The position numbers and the translations under genes are program-made. A DNA stretch of 64,000 nt from Neisseria bergeri (lineage in GTDB: Bacteria; Pseudomonadota; Gammaproteobacteria; Burkholderiales; Neisseriaceae): NCBI GenBank assembly GCA_003044455.1, contig POWY01000008.1:37952-101951 (forward strand). The letters run 5' to 3'. The notes under the pieces are model-generated. The model did not search any database, was not told the origin of the DNA, and was given only the letters and a program-made list of their open reading frames with translations. Positions 10,215 through 19,147 of the stretch are shown in pieces; within the stretch, counting starts at the first letter, position 1, and each line of letters starts with the position of its first letter.

Positions 10215-10305
10215 GATATTTCTCCGTTTTGAAATATTGCTATCTTATCAAACAAGTTGCCTCCGCCCAAACGTCCGCTTCATTTTCTGAAAAATTCAAA
10301 TCGAT

Positions 10306-10458
10306 ATAGTAGATTAACAAAAATCAGGACAAGGCGGCGAGCCGCAGACAGTACAGATAGTACGGAACCGATTCACTTGGTGCTTGAGCACCTTAGAGAA
10401 TCGTTCTCTTTGAGCTAAGGCGGGGCAACGCCGTACTGGTTTTTGTTAATCCACTATA
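10306..10458. repeat. Full-length Correia repeat (CREE)
   Basis: A 153-bp element bounded by inverted ends, TATAGTAGATTAACAAAAA on the left and TTTTTGTTAATCCACTATA on the right. It contains the internal segment with the IHF-site-bearing core (CGGAACCGATTCACTTGG...) that marks the long form. The left end has one change from the usual TATAGTGGATTAA. It sits 100 bp upstream of the DUF4198 gene. Neisserial CREEs are known to supply promoters and processing sites. Confidence 0.9.
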
Positions 10459-10557
10459 CAAAAAGACAGTTTTCAGACAGCAAATCCGTCTTCACACGAT
10501 ATTTATTTTGTTATAACATAACAAAATCTTTAACCCACACGATACAAAGGCTGCACC

Positions 10558-11364
10558 ATGAAGAAAACATTGGCACTGCTCGCCGTTTCCGCCCTGTTTG
10601 CCGCATCCGCACACGCCCACCGCGTCTGGGTCGAAACCGCCCACACGCACGGCGGCGAATACCTTAAAGCCGACTTGGGCTACGGCGAATTTCCCGAACT
10701 CGAACCCATCGCCAAAGACCTCCTGCACATCTTCAGCAAACCGATGCAGCTGGTTACCGAAAAAGGCAAGGAAAACATGATTCAACGCGGTACATACAAC
10801 TACCAATACCGAAGCAGCCGCCCCGTTAAGGACGGCAGCTACCTCGTTACCGCCGAATATCAGCCTACTTTCTGGTCAAAAAACAGCGCAGGCTGGAAAC
10901 AGGCGAGTATCAAAGAAATGCCTGACGCAAGCTATTGCGAACAAACCCGAATGTTCGGCAAAAACATCGTCAACGTCGGACACGAAAGCGCGGACACCGC
11001 CATCATTACCAAACCGGTCGGACAAAACTTGGAAATCGTCCCACTGGACAATCCCGCCAACATTCACGTAGGCGAACGCTTCAAAGTCCGCGTTCTGTTC
11101 CGTGGCGAACCGCTGCCCAATGCCACTGTTACCGCCACATTTGACGGCTTCGACACCAGCGACCGCAGCAAAACGCACAAAACCGAAGCCCAAGCCTTTT
11201 CCGACACCACCGACGGCAAAGGCGAAGTGGACATCATCCCCTTGCGCCAAGGCTTTTGGAAAGCCAGTGTCGAACACAAAGCCGACTTCCCCGATCAAAG
11301 CGTGTGCCAAAAACAGGCGAACTACTCGACTTTAACCTTCCAAATCGGCCATTCTCACCATTAA
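10558..11364 (+). CDS. Periplasmic DUF4198 protein, possible metal-uptake accessory
   Basis: 268 residues. The signal peptide ends at AHA, leaving a mature N-terminus HRVWVETAHTHGG; the protein ends in HSHH. Histidine-rich termini and the DUF4198 fold (two beta-sandwich segments, the second carrying NPANIHVGERFKVRVLFRG) recall periplasmic proteins linked to nickel or cobalt uptake. A metal role is inference. Two Cys residues (YCEQT and VCQKQ) may form a disulphide. The gene is monocistronic, with a CREE upstream and a DUS-pair terminator downstream. Confidence 0.75.
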   Translation: MKKTLALLAVSALFAASAHAHRVWVETAHTHGGEYLKADLGYGEFPELEPIAKDLLHIFSKPMQLVTEKGKENMIQRGTYNYQYRSSRPVKDGSYLVTAEYQPTFWSKNSAGWKQASIKEMPDASYCEQTRMFGKNIVNVGHESADTAIITKPVGQNLEIVPLDNPANIHVGERFKVRVLFRGEPLPNATVTATFDGFDTSDRSKTHKTEAQAFSDTTDGKGEVDIIPLRQGFWKASVEHKADFPDQSVCQKQANYSTLTFQIGHSHH

Positions 11365-11381
11365 TCCCGCCCGCACAAAAA

Positions 11382-11408
11382 ATGCCGTCTGAAGGCTTCA
11401 GACGGCAT
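11382..11408. terminator. Shared bidirectional DUS-pair terminator
   Basis: An inverted DUS pair with a 3-base loop and A/T flanks, between the convergent DUF4198 and gdhA genes. Confidence 0.88.
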
Positions 11409-11422
11409 TTTTTGTTCAAACA

Positions 11423-12688
11423 TCAATACCAGCCGCGCAGCTTCATCGCTTTTTCAACACGGCGGATACTCATCATATAAGACGCGGTACGCAAATCGAC
11501 ATCATACTCTTGCGCCAAGTTCCAAATATCGCGGAACGCGCGGCGCAGGACGACGGTTTCTTTTTCCTGAACTTCGTCAAATTCCCAATAATAGCCTTGC
11601 AGGTTTTGCACCCACTCGAAATAGGAAACGACCACGCCGCCGCAGTTCGCCAGAATATCGGGCACGACCAATACGCCGTTTTGACGCAGGATAACGTCGG
11701 CTTCTGGCGTAGTCGGGCCGTTCGCGCCTTCAACCACGATTTTCGCGCGGACTTTACCGGCGTTTTCAGAAGTCAGTTGATTTTCCAGCGCGCAAGGGGC
11801 AAGTACGTCCACATCCAAAGCCAAAAGTTCGGCGTTGGTAATTTCCTTGCCGTAACCGGCGTCGTTGGTGATGAAGCCTTTTTCTTGGAACTCTTTAAAC
11901 AGGGCTTCCATATCCAAGCCGTTTTCATTGTAAATGGCAACGTCAACAGTAGATACAGCAACAACTTTCGCACCGGATTGATGCGCGTAATAACCTGTGT
12001 GGTAACCGACATTACCGAAGCCTTGAATGGCGTAAGTGGCACCCTTCACGTCTTTGCCCAGTTTTTCCAAAGCTTGGACGGCGGCGAGGTTCACACCGTA
12101 ACCGGTAGCTTCGGTACGCGCCAAAGAGCCGCCGAACTCAACCGGTTTGCCGGTAAATACGCCCGGTGCGGAATGTTTCACCACGTTTTCATAGGCATCA
12201 ACCATCCAAGACATGATTTTGCCGTTGGTGTTCACATCGGGAGCGGGAATATCGATTTTCTCGCCAATCAGCGGAGAAATGGCTTCGGAATAAGCGCGTG
12301 CGATACGTTCCAGTTCCGCCTCGGAATAATCGCGCGGATCCAAAGTAATACCGCCTTTACCGCCGCCGTAAGGAATGCCGGCCACGCAGCATTTGATGGT
12401 CATCCAAATCGACAGGGCTTTGACTTCGTCCAGATTCACACCGGGATGAAAGCGCACGCCGCCTTTGTAGGGACCGACGGCGTTGTTGTGTTGCGAACGG
12501 TAGCCCGTGAAGGTTTTGACCGTGCCGTCGTCGAGTTTGACGGGGAAATTGACTTCCAACACGCGGGTCGGACTCTTCAGGATTTCATAAACGGCCGGAT
12601 CGGTTTTCAGCCGGTCGCAGGCGGTTTTGACCTGTTTTCGCGCGATTTCAAACGGATTGAGGGTTTCTTTTGCAACGGCATCAGACAT
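11423..12688 (-). CDS. gdhA: Glutamate dehydrogenase
   Basis: 421 residues. It interconverts glutamate and 2-oxoglutarate plus ammonia. The Glu/Leu/Phe/Val dehydrogenase signature surrounds the catalytic lysine in PYGGGKGG (Lys111). The Rossmann motif is GFGNVG (about 218-223), and GPYKGGVRFHP is at 72-82. The roughly 420-residue length is that of the small hexameric enzymes. Whether it uses NAD or NADP cannot be read securely here. Two Neisseria glutamate dehydrogenases exist and I cannot say which this is by name alone. Confidence 0.93.
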   Translation of the reverse strand: MSDAVAKETLNPFEIARKQVKTACDRLKTDPAVYEILKSPTRVLEVNFPVKLDDGTVKTFTGYRSQHNNAVGPYKGGVRFHPGVNLDEVKALSIWMTIKCCVAGIPYGGGKGGITLDPRDYSEAELERIARAYSEAISPLIGEKIDIPAPDVNTNGKIMSWMVDAYENVVKHSAPGVFTGKPVEFGGSLARTEATGYGVNLAAVQALEKLGKDVKGATYAIQGFGNVGYHTGYYAHQSGAKVVAVSTVDVAIYNENGLDMEALFKEFQEKGFITNDAGYGKEITNAELLALDVDVLAPCALENQLTSENAGKVRAKIVVEGANGPTTPEADVILRQNGVLVVPDILANCGGVVVSYFEWVQNLQGYYWEFDEVQEKETVVLRRAFRDIWNLAQEYDVDLRTASYMMSIRRVEKAMKLRGWY

Positions 12689-13094
12689 TTTGCTTCCTTT
12701 TCACAAAAAGATTTTCAGGGGCGTGCATTTCGCTCATTACTATAACCAATTTCCCGACAAAATGTAATAGCGTGTAGTCGGAATCAGCCCGATTTGATTA
12801 ATCTATATATGATTTTATTTTTCAAGCCGCACGGAATCAGCCCGGACTCCGCCTGAAAAAGCAGCCTCCGCGTCCGAAAAATAAATGTCCAATTAAATAA
12901 AGATATAGGCATCCTTTTATTTTTTAAAAATTTAATTGGAACATCGCCGGGATTTCAAACCCTTGCCCGACTCCGCCACGAAATCCGAAAACACCGCCTG
13001 CAAAACCTGTTGCGATTGTTAACAATCCATACATTAGAAGCCCTGTGCAAACGATGTTAAAATAAACCCTTTCAACCCGACAGGAAACCGGATT
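12689..13094. promoter_or_regulatory. Divergent gdhA/gph control region with an AT-rich inverted repeat
   Basis: No gene found. The region holds the promoters of two divergent genes. TCCAATTAAAT (12888-12898) and ATTTAATTGGA (12930-12940) form an exact 11-base inverted repeat with a 31-base loop. CGGAATCAGCCCG occurs twice (12779-12791, 12832-12844). Confidence 0.5.
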
Positions 13095-13805
13095 ATGAAT
13101 GCAGCCATCGAACACGTCCAAGCCGTCGCCTTCGATTTGGACGGCACACTGTGCGATTCCGTCCCCGACCTTGCCGCCGCCGCAGAAGCGATGTTGGAAC
13201 AACTCGGTATGAAACCGCTGCCCGCCAAAGTGGTCGAAAGCTATGTGGGCGACGGCATCGGCAAACTGGTTCACCGCGTCCTCACCAACGACCGCGACCG
13301 CGAAGCCGATTCCGAACTGTGGGAAAAAGGTTTCGTGTCCTATATGAAATACTACCGCGACCATTTGAGCGTCTTCACCCGCCCCTATCCCGAAACCGAA
13401 GCCGGGCTGGCATTGCTCAAATCTTTGGGCATCCCGCTCGCCGTCGTTACCAACAAAAACGAAATCCTTGCCGTCGAGCTGTTGAAACAGCTCGGACTTG
13501 CCGACTACTTCAGCCTGATACTCGGCGGCGACAGCCTGCCCGAAAAAAAACCCAGCCCGCTGCCGCTGCGGCACACCGCCGAAGTTTTGGGTATCGATGT
13601 TGCAAACATGGTTATGGTCGGCGACTCGCGCAACGACATCATCGCCGCCAAAGCCGCCGGCTGCCTGAGCGTCGGCGTTACCTTCGGTTACGGCGATATG
13701 ACGCTGCTCTCGCAAGACGATGCGACCCGCCCCGACTGGATTATCGGCTCGCTGCCCGAAATTTACGAAAACCTGCGACCGCAGAAAAACAAAGACGAAG
13801 AATAA
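13095..13805 (+). CDS. gph: Phosphoglycolate phosphatase
   Basis: 236 residues of HAD superfamily. The catalytic motif FDLDGTLCDS has the nucleophile Asp14 and Asp16. The C-terminal metal motif MVGDSRNDIIAAKAAG follows near 173-188. The cap domain after motif I is of the small helical type found in Gph. The enzyme removes phosphate from 2-phosphoglycolate formed during DNA repair. Start at ATG 13095 after CAGGAAA. Confidence 0.9.
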   Translation: MNAAIEHVQAVAFDLDGTLCDSVPDLAAAAEAMLEQLGMKPLPAKVVESYVGDGIGKLVHRVLTNDRDREADSELWEKGFVSYMKYYRDHLSVFTRPYPETEAGLALLKSLGIPLAVVTNKNEILAVELLKQLGLADYFSLILGGDSLPEKKPSPLPLRHTAEVLGIDVANMVMVGDSRNDIIAAKAAGCLSVGVTFGYGDMTLLSQDDATRPDWIIGSLPEIYENLRPQKNKDEE

Positions 13806-13877
13806 AACAATCTGTTCAGACGGCATCGGAATCCGTTTCCCATGCCGTCTGACTCTTTCCGTGCCGAAACTGCCGCC

Positions 13878-14339
13878 ATGAAACCGCAAAAATCCCTACG
13901 CGCCCGCGCGATGGACATCCTCTCGCGCCAAGAAGTCAGCCGCATCGGTCTGAAACGCAAACTTGCACCTCACGCCGAAAGCGAAGAGGATCTGGAAAAC
14001 GTGTTAAACGAATTTTCCGAACGCAACTGGCAGTCGGATTTACGCTATGCAGAAGCCTATATCCACAGCAAAAGCCGGAAACACGGCTCCCTGCGCCTGA
14101 AACAGGCTTTGGCGCAACAGGGCATAGATGAAGAAACCAGCCGCAACCTGCTTCCCGACCGCTCAAGCGAAAAACAGTCCGCCATAGCCGTGTTGCGTAA
14201 AAAATTCAAACACCCCGCCGCCGACCTCAAAGAAAAACAAAAACAGGCGCGCTTCCTCGCCTATCGCGGATTTGATGCCGATGCCGTTCAGACGGCATTG
14301 AAACACGCTTGGGACGAAAATTGGGAAGACGGCTGCTGA
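13878..14339 (+). CDS. recX: RecX, regulator of RecA
   Basis: 153 residues starting MKPQKSLRARAMDILSRQEV. An in-frame ATG 36 bases upstream (13842) lies inside an uptake sequence and has no ribosome-binding site, so the later ATG is preferred. RecX modulates RecA filaments. The three-helix repeats of the family are visible, e.g. GLKRKLAPH, GSLRLKQALAQQGI and ARFLAYRGFDADAVQTAL. The last contains the family's RGF motif. Confidence 0.92.
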   Translation: MKPQKSLRARAMDILSRQEVSRIGLKRKLAPHAESEEDLENVLNEFSERNWQSDLRYAEAYIHSKSRKHGSLRLKQALAQQGIDEETSRNLLPDRSSEKQSAIAVLRKKFKHPAADLKEKQKQARFLAYRGFDADAVQTALKHAWDENWEDGC

Positions 14340-14412
14340 CCTTCCTTCTTGAATCTTTTTGCACGGCAGCGTAACCTTACGCCCGTTTCCAACTTTTCCG
14401 ATTGAGAACAAA

Positions 14413-14574
14413 ATGTCCGGACAACCCGAAAAACACCACACCTCCCCCATCGAAGACGAACGCAAAAACCCGGTTTACCGTATGGGACGGGCAGTTGCCG
14501 GATTCATGCTCGCCGTTTGGGCGGGCGTGCTGGCACTCGTGTTTTTCTTGGTTTTCCGTTTTTGGCTTTCCTGA
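14413..14574 (+). CDS. Small single-pass membrane protein, unknown function
   Basis: 53 residues beginning MSGQPEKHHTSP. The hydrophilic N-terminus is followed by one hydrophobic helix (about 29-51, AVAGFMLAVWAGVLALVFFL). It lies 73 bp after recX and is followed at once by a DUS-pair terminator, which supports it as the end of a transcript. An upstream in-frame ATG at 14359 is less likely. Confidence 0.65.
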   Translation: MSGQPEKHHTSPIEDERKNPVYRMGRAVAGFMLAVWAGVLALVFFLVFRFWLS

Positions 14575-14579
14575 ACAAA

Positions 14580-14606
14580 ATGCCGTCTGAAGCCTTCAGA
14601 CGGCAT
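14580..14606. terminator. DUS-pair terminator
   Basis: Inverted DUS copies with a 3-base loop, five bases after the stop of the small membrane protein. Confidence 0.82.
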
Positions 14607-14726
14607 CGGCGGCCCATTTCGGCAGGCTATCCCGCCATAGCTTTTTTTAGCTTGAATTCCACTTCCCCATTCCCTAAAATTTTCCCGCCCCCATTTCAAA
14701 ACACCCTTTCTTAAAACAGGTACACT

Positions 14727-15209
14727 ATGACACAACAACGCCAACTGCCTTCCCACGAACTCATCATGTCCGAACTGATGATGCCGGACACCGCCAATTT
14801 CAGCGGCAACGTACACGGCGGCGAACTCCTGCTCCTGCTCGACCAAGTCGCCTATTCCTGCGCCAGCCGTTACAGCGGCAATTATTGCGTTACCCTGTCG
14901 GTTGACAAAGTCCTGTTTAAAGAACCCATCCACATCGGCGATTTGGTTACCTTTTACGCCGCTGTCAACTACACGGGACGCACCTCGATGGAAATCGGCA
15001 TCCGTGTCGAAGCACAAAACATCCGCACCGGCGAAATCCGCCATACCAACAGCTGCTACTTCACGATGGTTGCGGTCAAAGACGGCAAACCCGTCCCCGT
15101 CCCTCCGCTGGAAATCCTGACCGACCGCCAACGCTGCCGCTACGAAAAAGCGAAAAAACGCAGAGAAATCAGCCTCCAAGCCTCCGGAGACGTGTCCTGC
15201 GGCTGCTGA
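14727..15209 (+). CDS. Acyl-CoA thioesterase (hotdog fold)
   Basis: 160 residues, a hotdog-fold acyl-CoA hydrolase of the BACH/YciA type. The family helix HGGELLLLLDQVAYSCASRY (about 31-50) contains the acidic active-site residue. The strand GRTSMEIGIRVEAQN is also typical. The extra C-terminal tail (RCRYEKAKKRREIS, ending SCGC) is basic and then Cys-rich. It would hydrolyse acyl-CoA in the cytoplasm. ATG at 14727 follows a weak AGGT site. Confidence 0.87.
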   Translation: MTQQRQLPSHELIMSELMMPDTANFSGNVHGGELLLLLDQVAYSCASRYSGNYCVTLSVDKVLFKEPIHIGDLVTFYAAVNYTGRTSMEIGIRVEAQNIRTGEIRHTNSCYFTMVAVKDGKPVPVPPLEILTDRQRCRYEKAKKRREISLQASGDVSCGC

Positions 15210-15332
15210 CGGCGGCCTATGCCGTCTGAAATACCGGACAAGCATTGTTCCAACATTCGGCGTAATGGTTTGGTTTATTGAAGCAAAACCGCCCGATTCC
15301 GACCCATCCGTTTTTCAACGACATTTTGAAAT

Positions 15333-15356
15333 ACAGCCGTGAAACCAAGCGGCTGT
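15333..15356 (+). terminator. Stem-loop terminator
   Basis: ACAGCCG and CGGCTGT form a perfect stem with a 10-base loop, followed by GTTTTC. It is 120 bp past the thioesterase stop. The rest of 15210-15551 shows no gene. Confidence 0.6.
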
Positions 15357-15551
15357 GTTTTCATATTCCCTTGATGCAGCCCTAATCAGTCGGACAAAAT
15401 GCCTTTTATCCGATAAAACCGCCCTCCGAACGGAAATAAGCGGCTTTTCCATTGCAAACAGATGAAATCAAGCAAATACCCAAACACAGTCAAACAAATT
15501 TATACGCCCCGTCCCTTCGGAATGATTTGAAAACACAGCCGCCAAAACAAA

Positions 15552-15580
15552 ATGCCGTCTGAAGACCTTTCAGACGGCAT
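15552..15580. terminator. DUS-pair terminator of nlpD
   Basis: Inverted DUS copies with a T/A flank, 25 bases past the nlpD stop on the minus strand. Confidence 0.8.
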
Positions 15581-15605
15581 TTTTAACCTGATTGCAAACG
15601 GAAAG

Positions 15606-16619
15606 TCAGAACGCGATATAGCTGTTCGGGTTAACCGGTTTGCCGTTTTGCCGTACCTCGAAATGAAGCTGCGTTCTGGAAGCATCGGTATTGCCCATCA
15701 AAGCAACCTGCTGACCGCGTTTGACCTGCTGCCCCTCACCGACCAGCAATTTTTGGTTGTGCCCGTACGCGGTCAGGAAAGAGGAATTGTGCTGGATGAT
15801 GACCAAATTTCCGTATCCCCTCAAACCGGAACCGGCATAAACCACTTTGCCGTCAGCCGCCGCCAAAACGGGTTGTCCGGCATTACCGGCAATATCGACA
15901 CCCTTGTTGTTGCCGCCGAAATCGGCAACCACTTTACCTTGCGTCGGACGCTGCCAAACAATGCCGCCGACCGAACGCGTGCCGGAAGGCGAAGCGGCAG
16001 GAGATTGCGGGGCGGGCGCGGGGGCGGGAACCGCTTTATTTTCCGCAGCGGGCGCGGCAGGTTGAGGTGCGGACTGCACGGACGGTTGCGCGGCGGGTTT
16101 CACAGGGGTTTGTACGGCAACCGGTACGGCAGGCCTGCTTTCTACGGCTGCGGTTTTCGGTGCGGCATATCCTGCCGGTTTGACTTTAACAATCTGACCG
16201 ATGCTCAACGTATTGTCGGTCATGCCGTTCCACGCACGGAAATCGTCTTGAGAGATATGGTAGCGTTTGGAGATGTTGTACACCGTGTCGCCGCGCACAA
16301 TAGTATGCGTCGCCGCGTTGATGTCGACAGGTGCGTAAGAAGGAACATATGTACCCGAAACGGCAGGTGCAGACGGCGGAACATAAGCAGGAGGCGTATA
16401 AACCGGCGCAGTTTGCACGGGCGGCACATACGGCGCATCGTTGGCTGCAGGAGCGGCATTGTACGGCGTTGCGCCATAAGGATTGTAAACCGATGCAGAC
16501 GGTACGGTCTGCATTCCTGAATTTCCTGCAATGACGGGGGCAGGCTGTTGGGTGGCACAACCGCCCAACAGAGCGGCAACGGCGGTACAAGCTGCCAAAA
16601 GTGTCGTTTGTTTCAACAT
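15606..16619 (-). CDS. nlpD: NlpD-like lipoprotein (LysM plus degenerate LytM domain)
   Basis: 337 residues. Lipobox LGGC with Cys21; a Pro/Ala/Tyr-rich linker (about 25-100); a LysM peptidoglycan-binding domain (about 106-152, VRGDTVYNISKRYHI); an Ala/Pro linker; and an M23/LytM domain (about 235-335). The metal-binding positions of active LytM enzymes are altered. The first motif reads NKGVD instead of HxGxD, and the second reads QLHFEV instead of HLHFEV. This is as in E. coli NlpD, which activates the amidase AmiC rather than cutting peptidoglycan. A cell-division and septal-splitting role is therefore likely. It lies 102 bp downstream of surE, in the same order as in many proteobacteria. 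Confidence 0.9.
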   Translation of the reverse strand: MLKQTTLLAACTAVAALLGGCATQQPAPVIAGNSGMQTVPSASVYNPYGATPYNAAPAANDAPYVPPVQTAPVYTPPAYVPPSAPAVSGTYVPSYAPVDINAATHTIVRGDTVYNISKRYHISQDDFRAWNGMTDNTLSIGQIVKVKPAGYAAPKTAAVESRPAVPVAVQTPVKPAAQPSVQSAPQPAAPAAENKAVPAPAPAPQSPAASPSGTRSVGGIVWQRPTQGKVVADFGGNNKGVDIAGNAGQPVLAAADGKVVYAGSGLRGYGNLVIIQHNSSFLTAYGHNQKLLVGEGQQVKRGQQVALMGNTDASRTQLHFEVRQNGKPVNPNSYIAF

Positions 16620-16721
16620 AAGATAACCTTCATGTTCCGATATATAGCCTGAATGCGGTATATCATAATAAAAATGCGCGTTCTTCTCAAGCGCAAAGCC
16701 CGACGGTATTTGATAAAACGG

Positions 16722-17468
16722 TCAGTCCGTATGCCAAAAGGCCGCCGTTTCCGCCATGTCCGGATAGGCGGTCAGATCGATTTGCAGCGGCGTTACGGTA
16801 ATGAAACCTGCGCCGCATTCACCGAAATCCGTCCCCTCTTCCCGATCGGAAACTTCACCGACCGGCCCTATCCAATAAATCTGTTCGCCGCGCGGATTGC
16901 GGGACGGGACAATGTTCTGCTCGTGATTCCGTCTGCCCAGACGGGTAATTTTGACTCCCCTAATTTCATCCGGCGCGACAGCAGGGATGTTGACATTCCA
17001 CAAGACAGGCGCGGACGGCGGTTTTTTAAAAAAATGCGCCAACACCTTCCATACCGCCTGCTCTGCGGTCTGCCAATAGCGTCCGGAAGCATCGTTTAAA
17101 GAAAACGCCACAGCAGGCATACCCATCAGATAGGCTTCGGTTGCCGCCGCAACCGTCCCCGAATAAAGCGTATCGTCCCCCATATTCGCCCCTCTGTTGA
17201 TGCCTGAAAACACGACATCGGGCTTAAAATCGGGCAGGGCAAACTGACCGACATGGATGCAGTCGGTCGGCGTGCCGTTGACATAGTAGAACCCGTTTTG
17301 CGCCTGTTTCAACTGCAAAGGGCGGTCGAGCGTCAGCGAATTGCTGACTCCGCTCCTGTCGCGTTCGGGCGCGACCACCCTGACGTTGGCAAATTCCGAC
17401 GCAACCCGCGCCAAAACGGCAATACCTTCGGAGAGGTAGCCGTCGTCGTTGGAAATCAAAACGTTCAT
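16722..17468 (-). CDS. surE: 5'/3'-nucleotidase SurE
   Basis: 248 residues. The metal-binding motif [10 protein letters not shown] has Asp8 and Asp9 at the N-terminus. GVSNSLT and [19 protein letters not shown] carry further catalytic residues. SurE dephosphorylates nucleoside monophosphates, often in stationary phase. It sits just downstream of the TerC-family gene (17 bp gap) and upstream of nlpD, probably one transcript. Confidence 0.95.
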   Translation of the reverse strand: MNVLISNDDGYLSEGIAVLARVASEFANVRVVAPERDRSGVSNSLTLDRPLQLKQAQNGFYYVNGTPTDCIHVGQFALPDFKPDVVFSGINRGANMGDDTLYSGTVAAATEAYLMGMPAVAFSLNDASGRYWQTAEQAVWKVLAHFFKKPPSAPVLWNVNIPAVAPDEIRGVKITRLGRRNHEQNIVPSRNPRGEQIYWIGPVGEVSDREEGTDFGECGAGFITVTPLQIDLTAYPDMAETAAFWHTD

Positions 17469-17484
17469 TTCCTATCCTGAATGC

Positions 17485-19041
17485 TTATTCTTCGGGCAAT
17501 TTGGTGATTTTGACCCGCTCGATACGCTGCCCTTCTTTTTCGACCACTTCAAACCGCCAGCCGTGAAAATCGGCAAAATCGCCGACATCGGGGATGGTTT
17601 GCAATTCTTCCATAATCAGCCCGGCAACCGTATGGAAATCGGTATCTTCCTCCTGCTGCGGCAGATTGAGTTGTGATGCCAGCTCCACATATTCCAACGC
17701 GCCTTCCACCGTCAGGCTTTCATCGGGATTCCCCTGAACGGCGGGTTCTTCTTCGCGCTCGAATTCTTCGGGAAAATCGCCGGCAATGGCTTCCAACAGG
17801 TCTTTCATCGTCACCATACCCAATACCGCGCCGAACTCGTCCACGACGAGGGCGTAATCCGCGCTACTTTGGCGGAAGAGTTCGAGCGCGCCCAAGGCGG
17901 TCGTGCCGTCGGGCAGGACGAGCGGCTGGCGCAATGCCGTCTGAATGTCGAGACCACCTGTTTCCAGCAGTTGGGACAGCAGGTCTTTTTTGTTGATGTA
18001 GCCCAACGGTTCGTCCACGCCCGCCTTTCCGACAACGAGCAGGCGGCTGTAAGGCGTGTTTTGCAGTTGGGCATACTGTTCTTCGCGGCTTTGGGAAATG
18101 TCCAGCCGTTCGATGTCGCGGCGTGGGATCATCACCCCCATAATCGGGCGTTCGGCAAGCGTCAGTACGCTGCGTATCATCGATTTTTCGTTTTCTTCAA
18201 AATGCGCGTCGTCTTCGGCTTCATTGCCTGCTTTGGCCAGCACGCTCTCGCGTATACCCATCATACCCAAGACGTTTTCGGCGGTGCGCTTGCGCCAAGA
18301 GCTGCCGATGTAGTCGTTTTTGCGGCTGTTGCGCTGGGAAATCTGGTTAAACAGTTCGATTAAAATCGAGAAGCCGATGGCGGCGTAGAGGTAGCCTTTG
18401 GGAATGTGGAAATGGAAGGCTTCGGCAATCAGGCTGAAACCGATCATCAACAAAAAACCAAGGCAGAGCATCACGACGGTGGGATGCCTGTCCACAAATT
18501 CGGTCAAGAGTTTGCTGGCGGAAATCATGACCGCCATTGCGACAACGACCGCGCCCATCGCCACGACGATGTGATCGACCATCGCCACGGCGGTGATGAC
18601 CGAATCGATGGAAAACACGGCATCCAGTATCAGGATTTGCGCAACCACGCCCCAAAACGGCGCGTGTTTTTTTTGGTTGTCGGCAACGGCAAACCGGTTG
18701 TGCCCTTCGAGGCGTTCGTGCAGTTCGGTAGTGGCTTTGTAAAGCAGGAAAATACCGCCAGCGAGCATAATCATGTCCTTGCCGGAAACGGCGAGGCCGC
18801 CGATTTGGAACAGCGGTTCGGTCAGCGTGATGATGTGCGCCATAAAAGCAAGCATAATGATGCGGATGACGACTGCCAGCCCCAGCCCGGTAATCCGTGC
18901 GCGGTCGCGCCGTGCGGGCTGGACCTTGTTTGCCAAAATCGCCACAAAGACAAGGTTGTCTATCCCCAATACGACTTCCAACACCAAAAGCGTGGCAAAA
19001 CCTATCCAGGTATGCGGTTCTGCCAACCAACTGAAATCCAT
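17485..19041 (-). CDS. TerC-family membrane protein with CBS and CorC domains
   Basis: 518 residues. Seven hydrophobic segments lie in the first 240 residues, with TerC motifs LEVVLGIDNLVFVAI and DAVFSIDSVITAV. A CBS pair (about 305-425) and a C-terminal CorC_HlyC transporter-associated domain (about 435-515) follow. The layout equals E. coli YoaE/YegH. Members are thought to move or sense metal ions at the inner membrane; the substrate is unproven. It precedes surE closely. Confidence 0.88.
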   Translation of the reverse strand: MDFSWLAEPHTWIGFATLLVLEVVLGIDNLVFVAILANKVQPARRDRARITGLGLAVVIRIIMLAFMAHIITLTEPLFQIGGLAVSGKDMIMLAGGIFLLYKATTELHERLEGHNRFAVADNQKKHAPFWGVVAQILILDAVFSIDSVITAVAMVDHIVVAMGAVVVAMAVMISASKLLTEFVDRHPTVVMLCLGFLLMIGFSLIAEAFHFHIPKGYLYAAIGFSILIELFNQISQRNSRKNDYIGSSWRKRTAENVLGMMGIRESVLAKAGNEAEDDAHFEENEKSMIRSVLTLAERPIMGVMIPRRDIERLDISQSREEQYAQLQNTPYSRLLVVGKAGVDEPLGYINKKDLLSQLLETGGLDIQTALRQPLVLPDGTTALGALELFRQSSADYALVVDEFGAVLGMVTMKDLLEAIAGDFPEEFEREEEPAVQGNPDESLTVEGALEYVELASQLNLPQQEEDTDFHTVAGLIMEELQTIPDVGDFADFHGWRFEVVEKEGQRIERVKITKLPEE

Positions 19042-19111
19042 GATTTTCGTGTTCCTCGACGGTACGGCGGCAAGGCCGCCGTTGTGTTTGCAATGTCCGG
19101 CATATTTAGGG

Positions 19112-19142
19112 ATGCCGTCTGAACGCCGGTTTCAGACGGCAT
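19112..19142. terminator. DUS-pair terminator of tfpX
   Basis: Inverted DUS copies with a 7-base loop, five bases past the stop of the minus-strand tfpX-like gene. Confidence 0.75.
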
Positions 19143-19147
19143 CGGGC

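Noticed and set aside
11510..12745. A 411-codon open frame on plus
   Set aside because: Antisense to gdhA; low-complexity, no known motif.
13547..13554. A8 tract in gph as a phase-variation site
   Set aside because: The gene is in frame and complete; nothing suggests switching.
15552..16520. An Arg/Gly-rich 322-codon frame on plus
   Set aside because: The composition mirrors the Pro/Ala-rich linkers of nlpD on the other strand.
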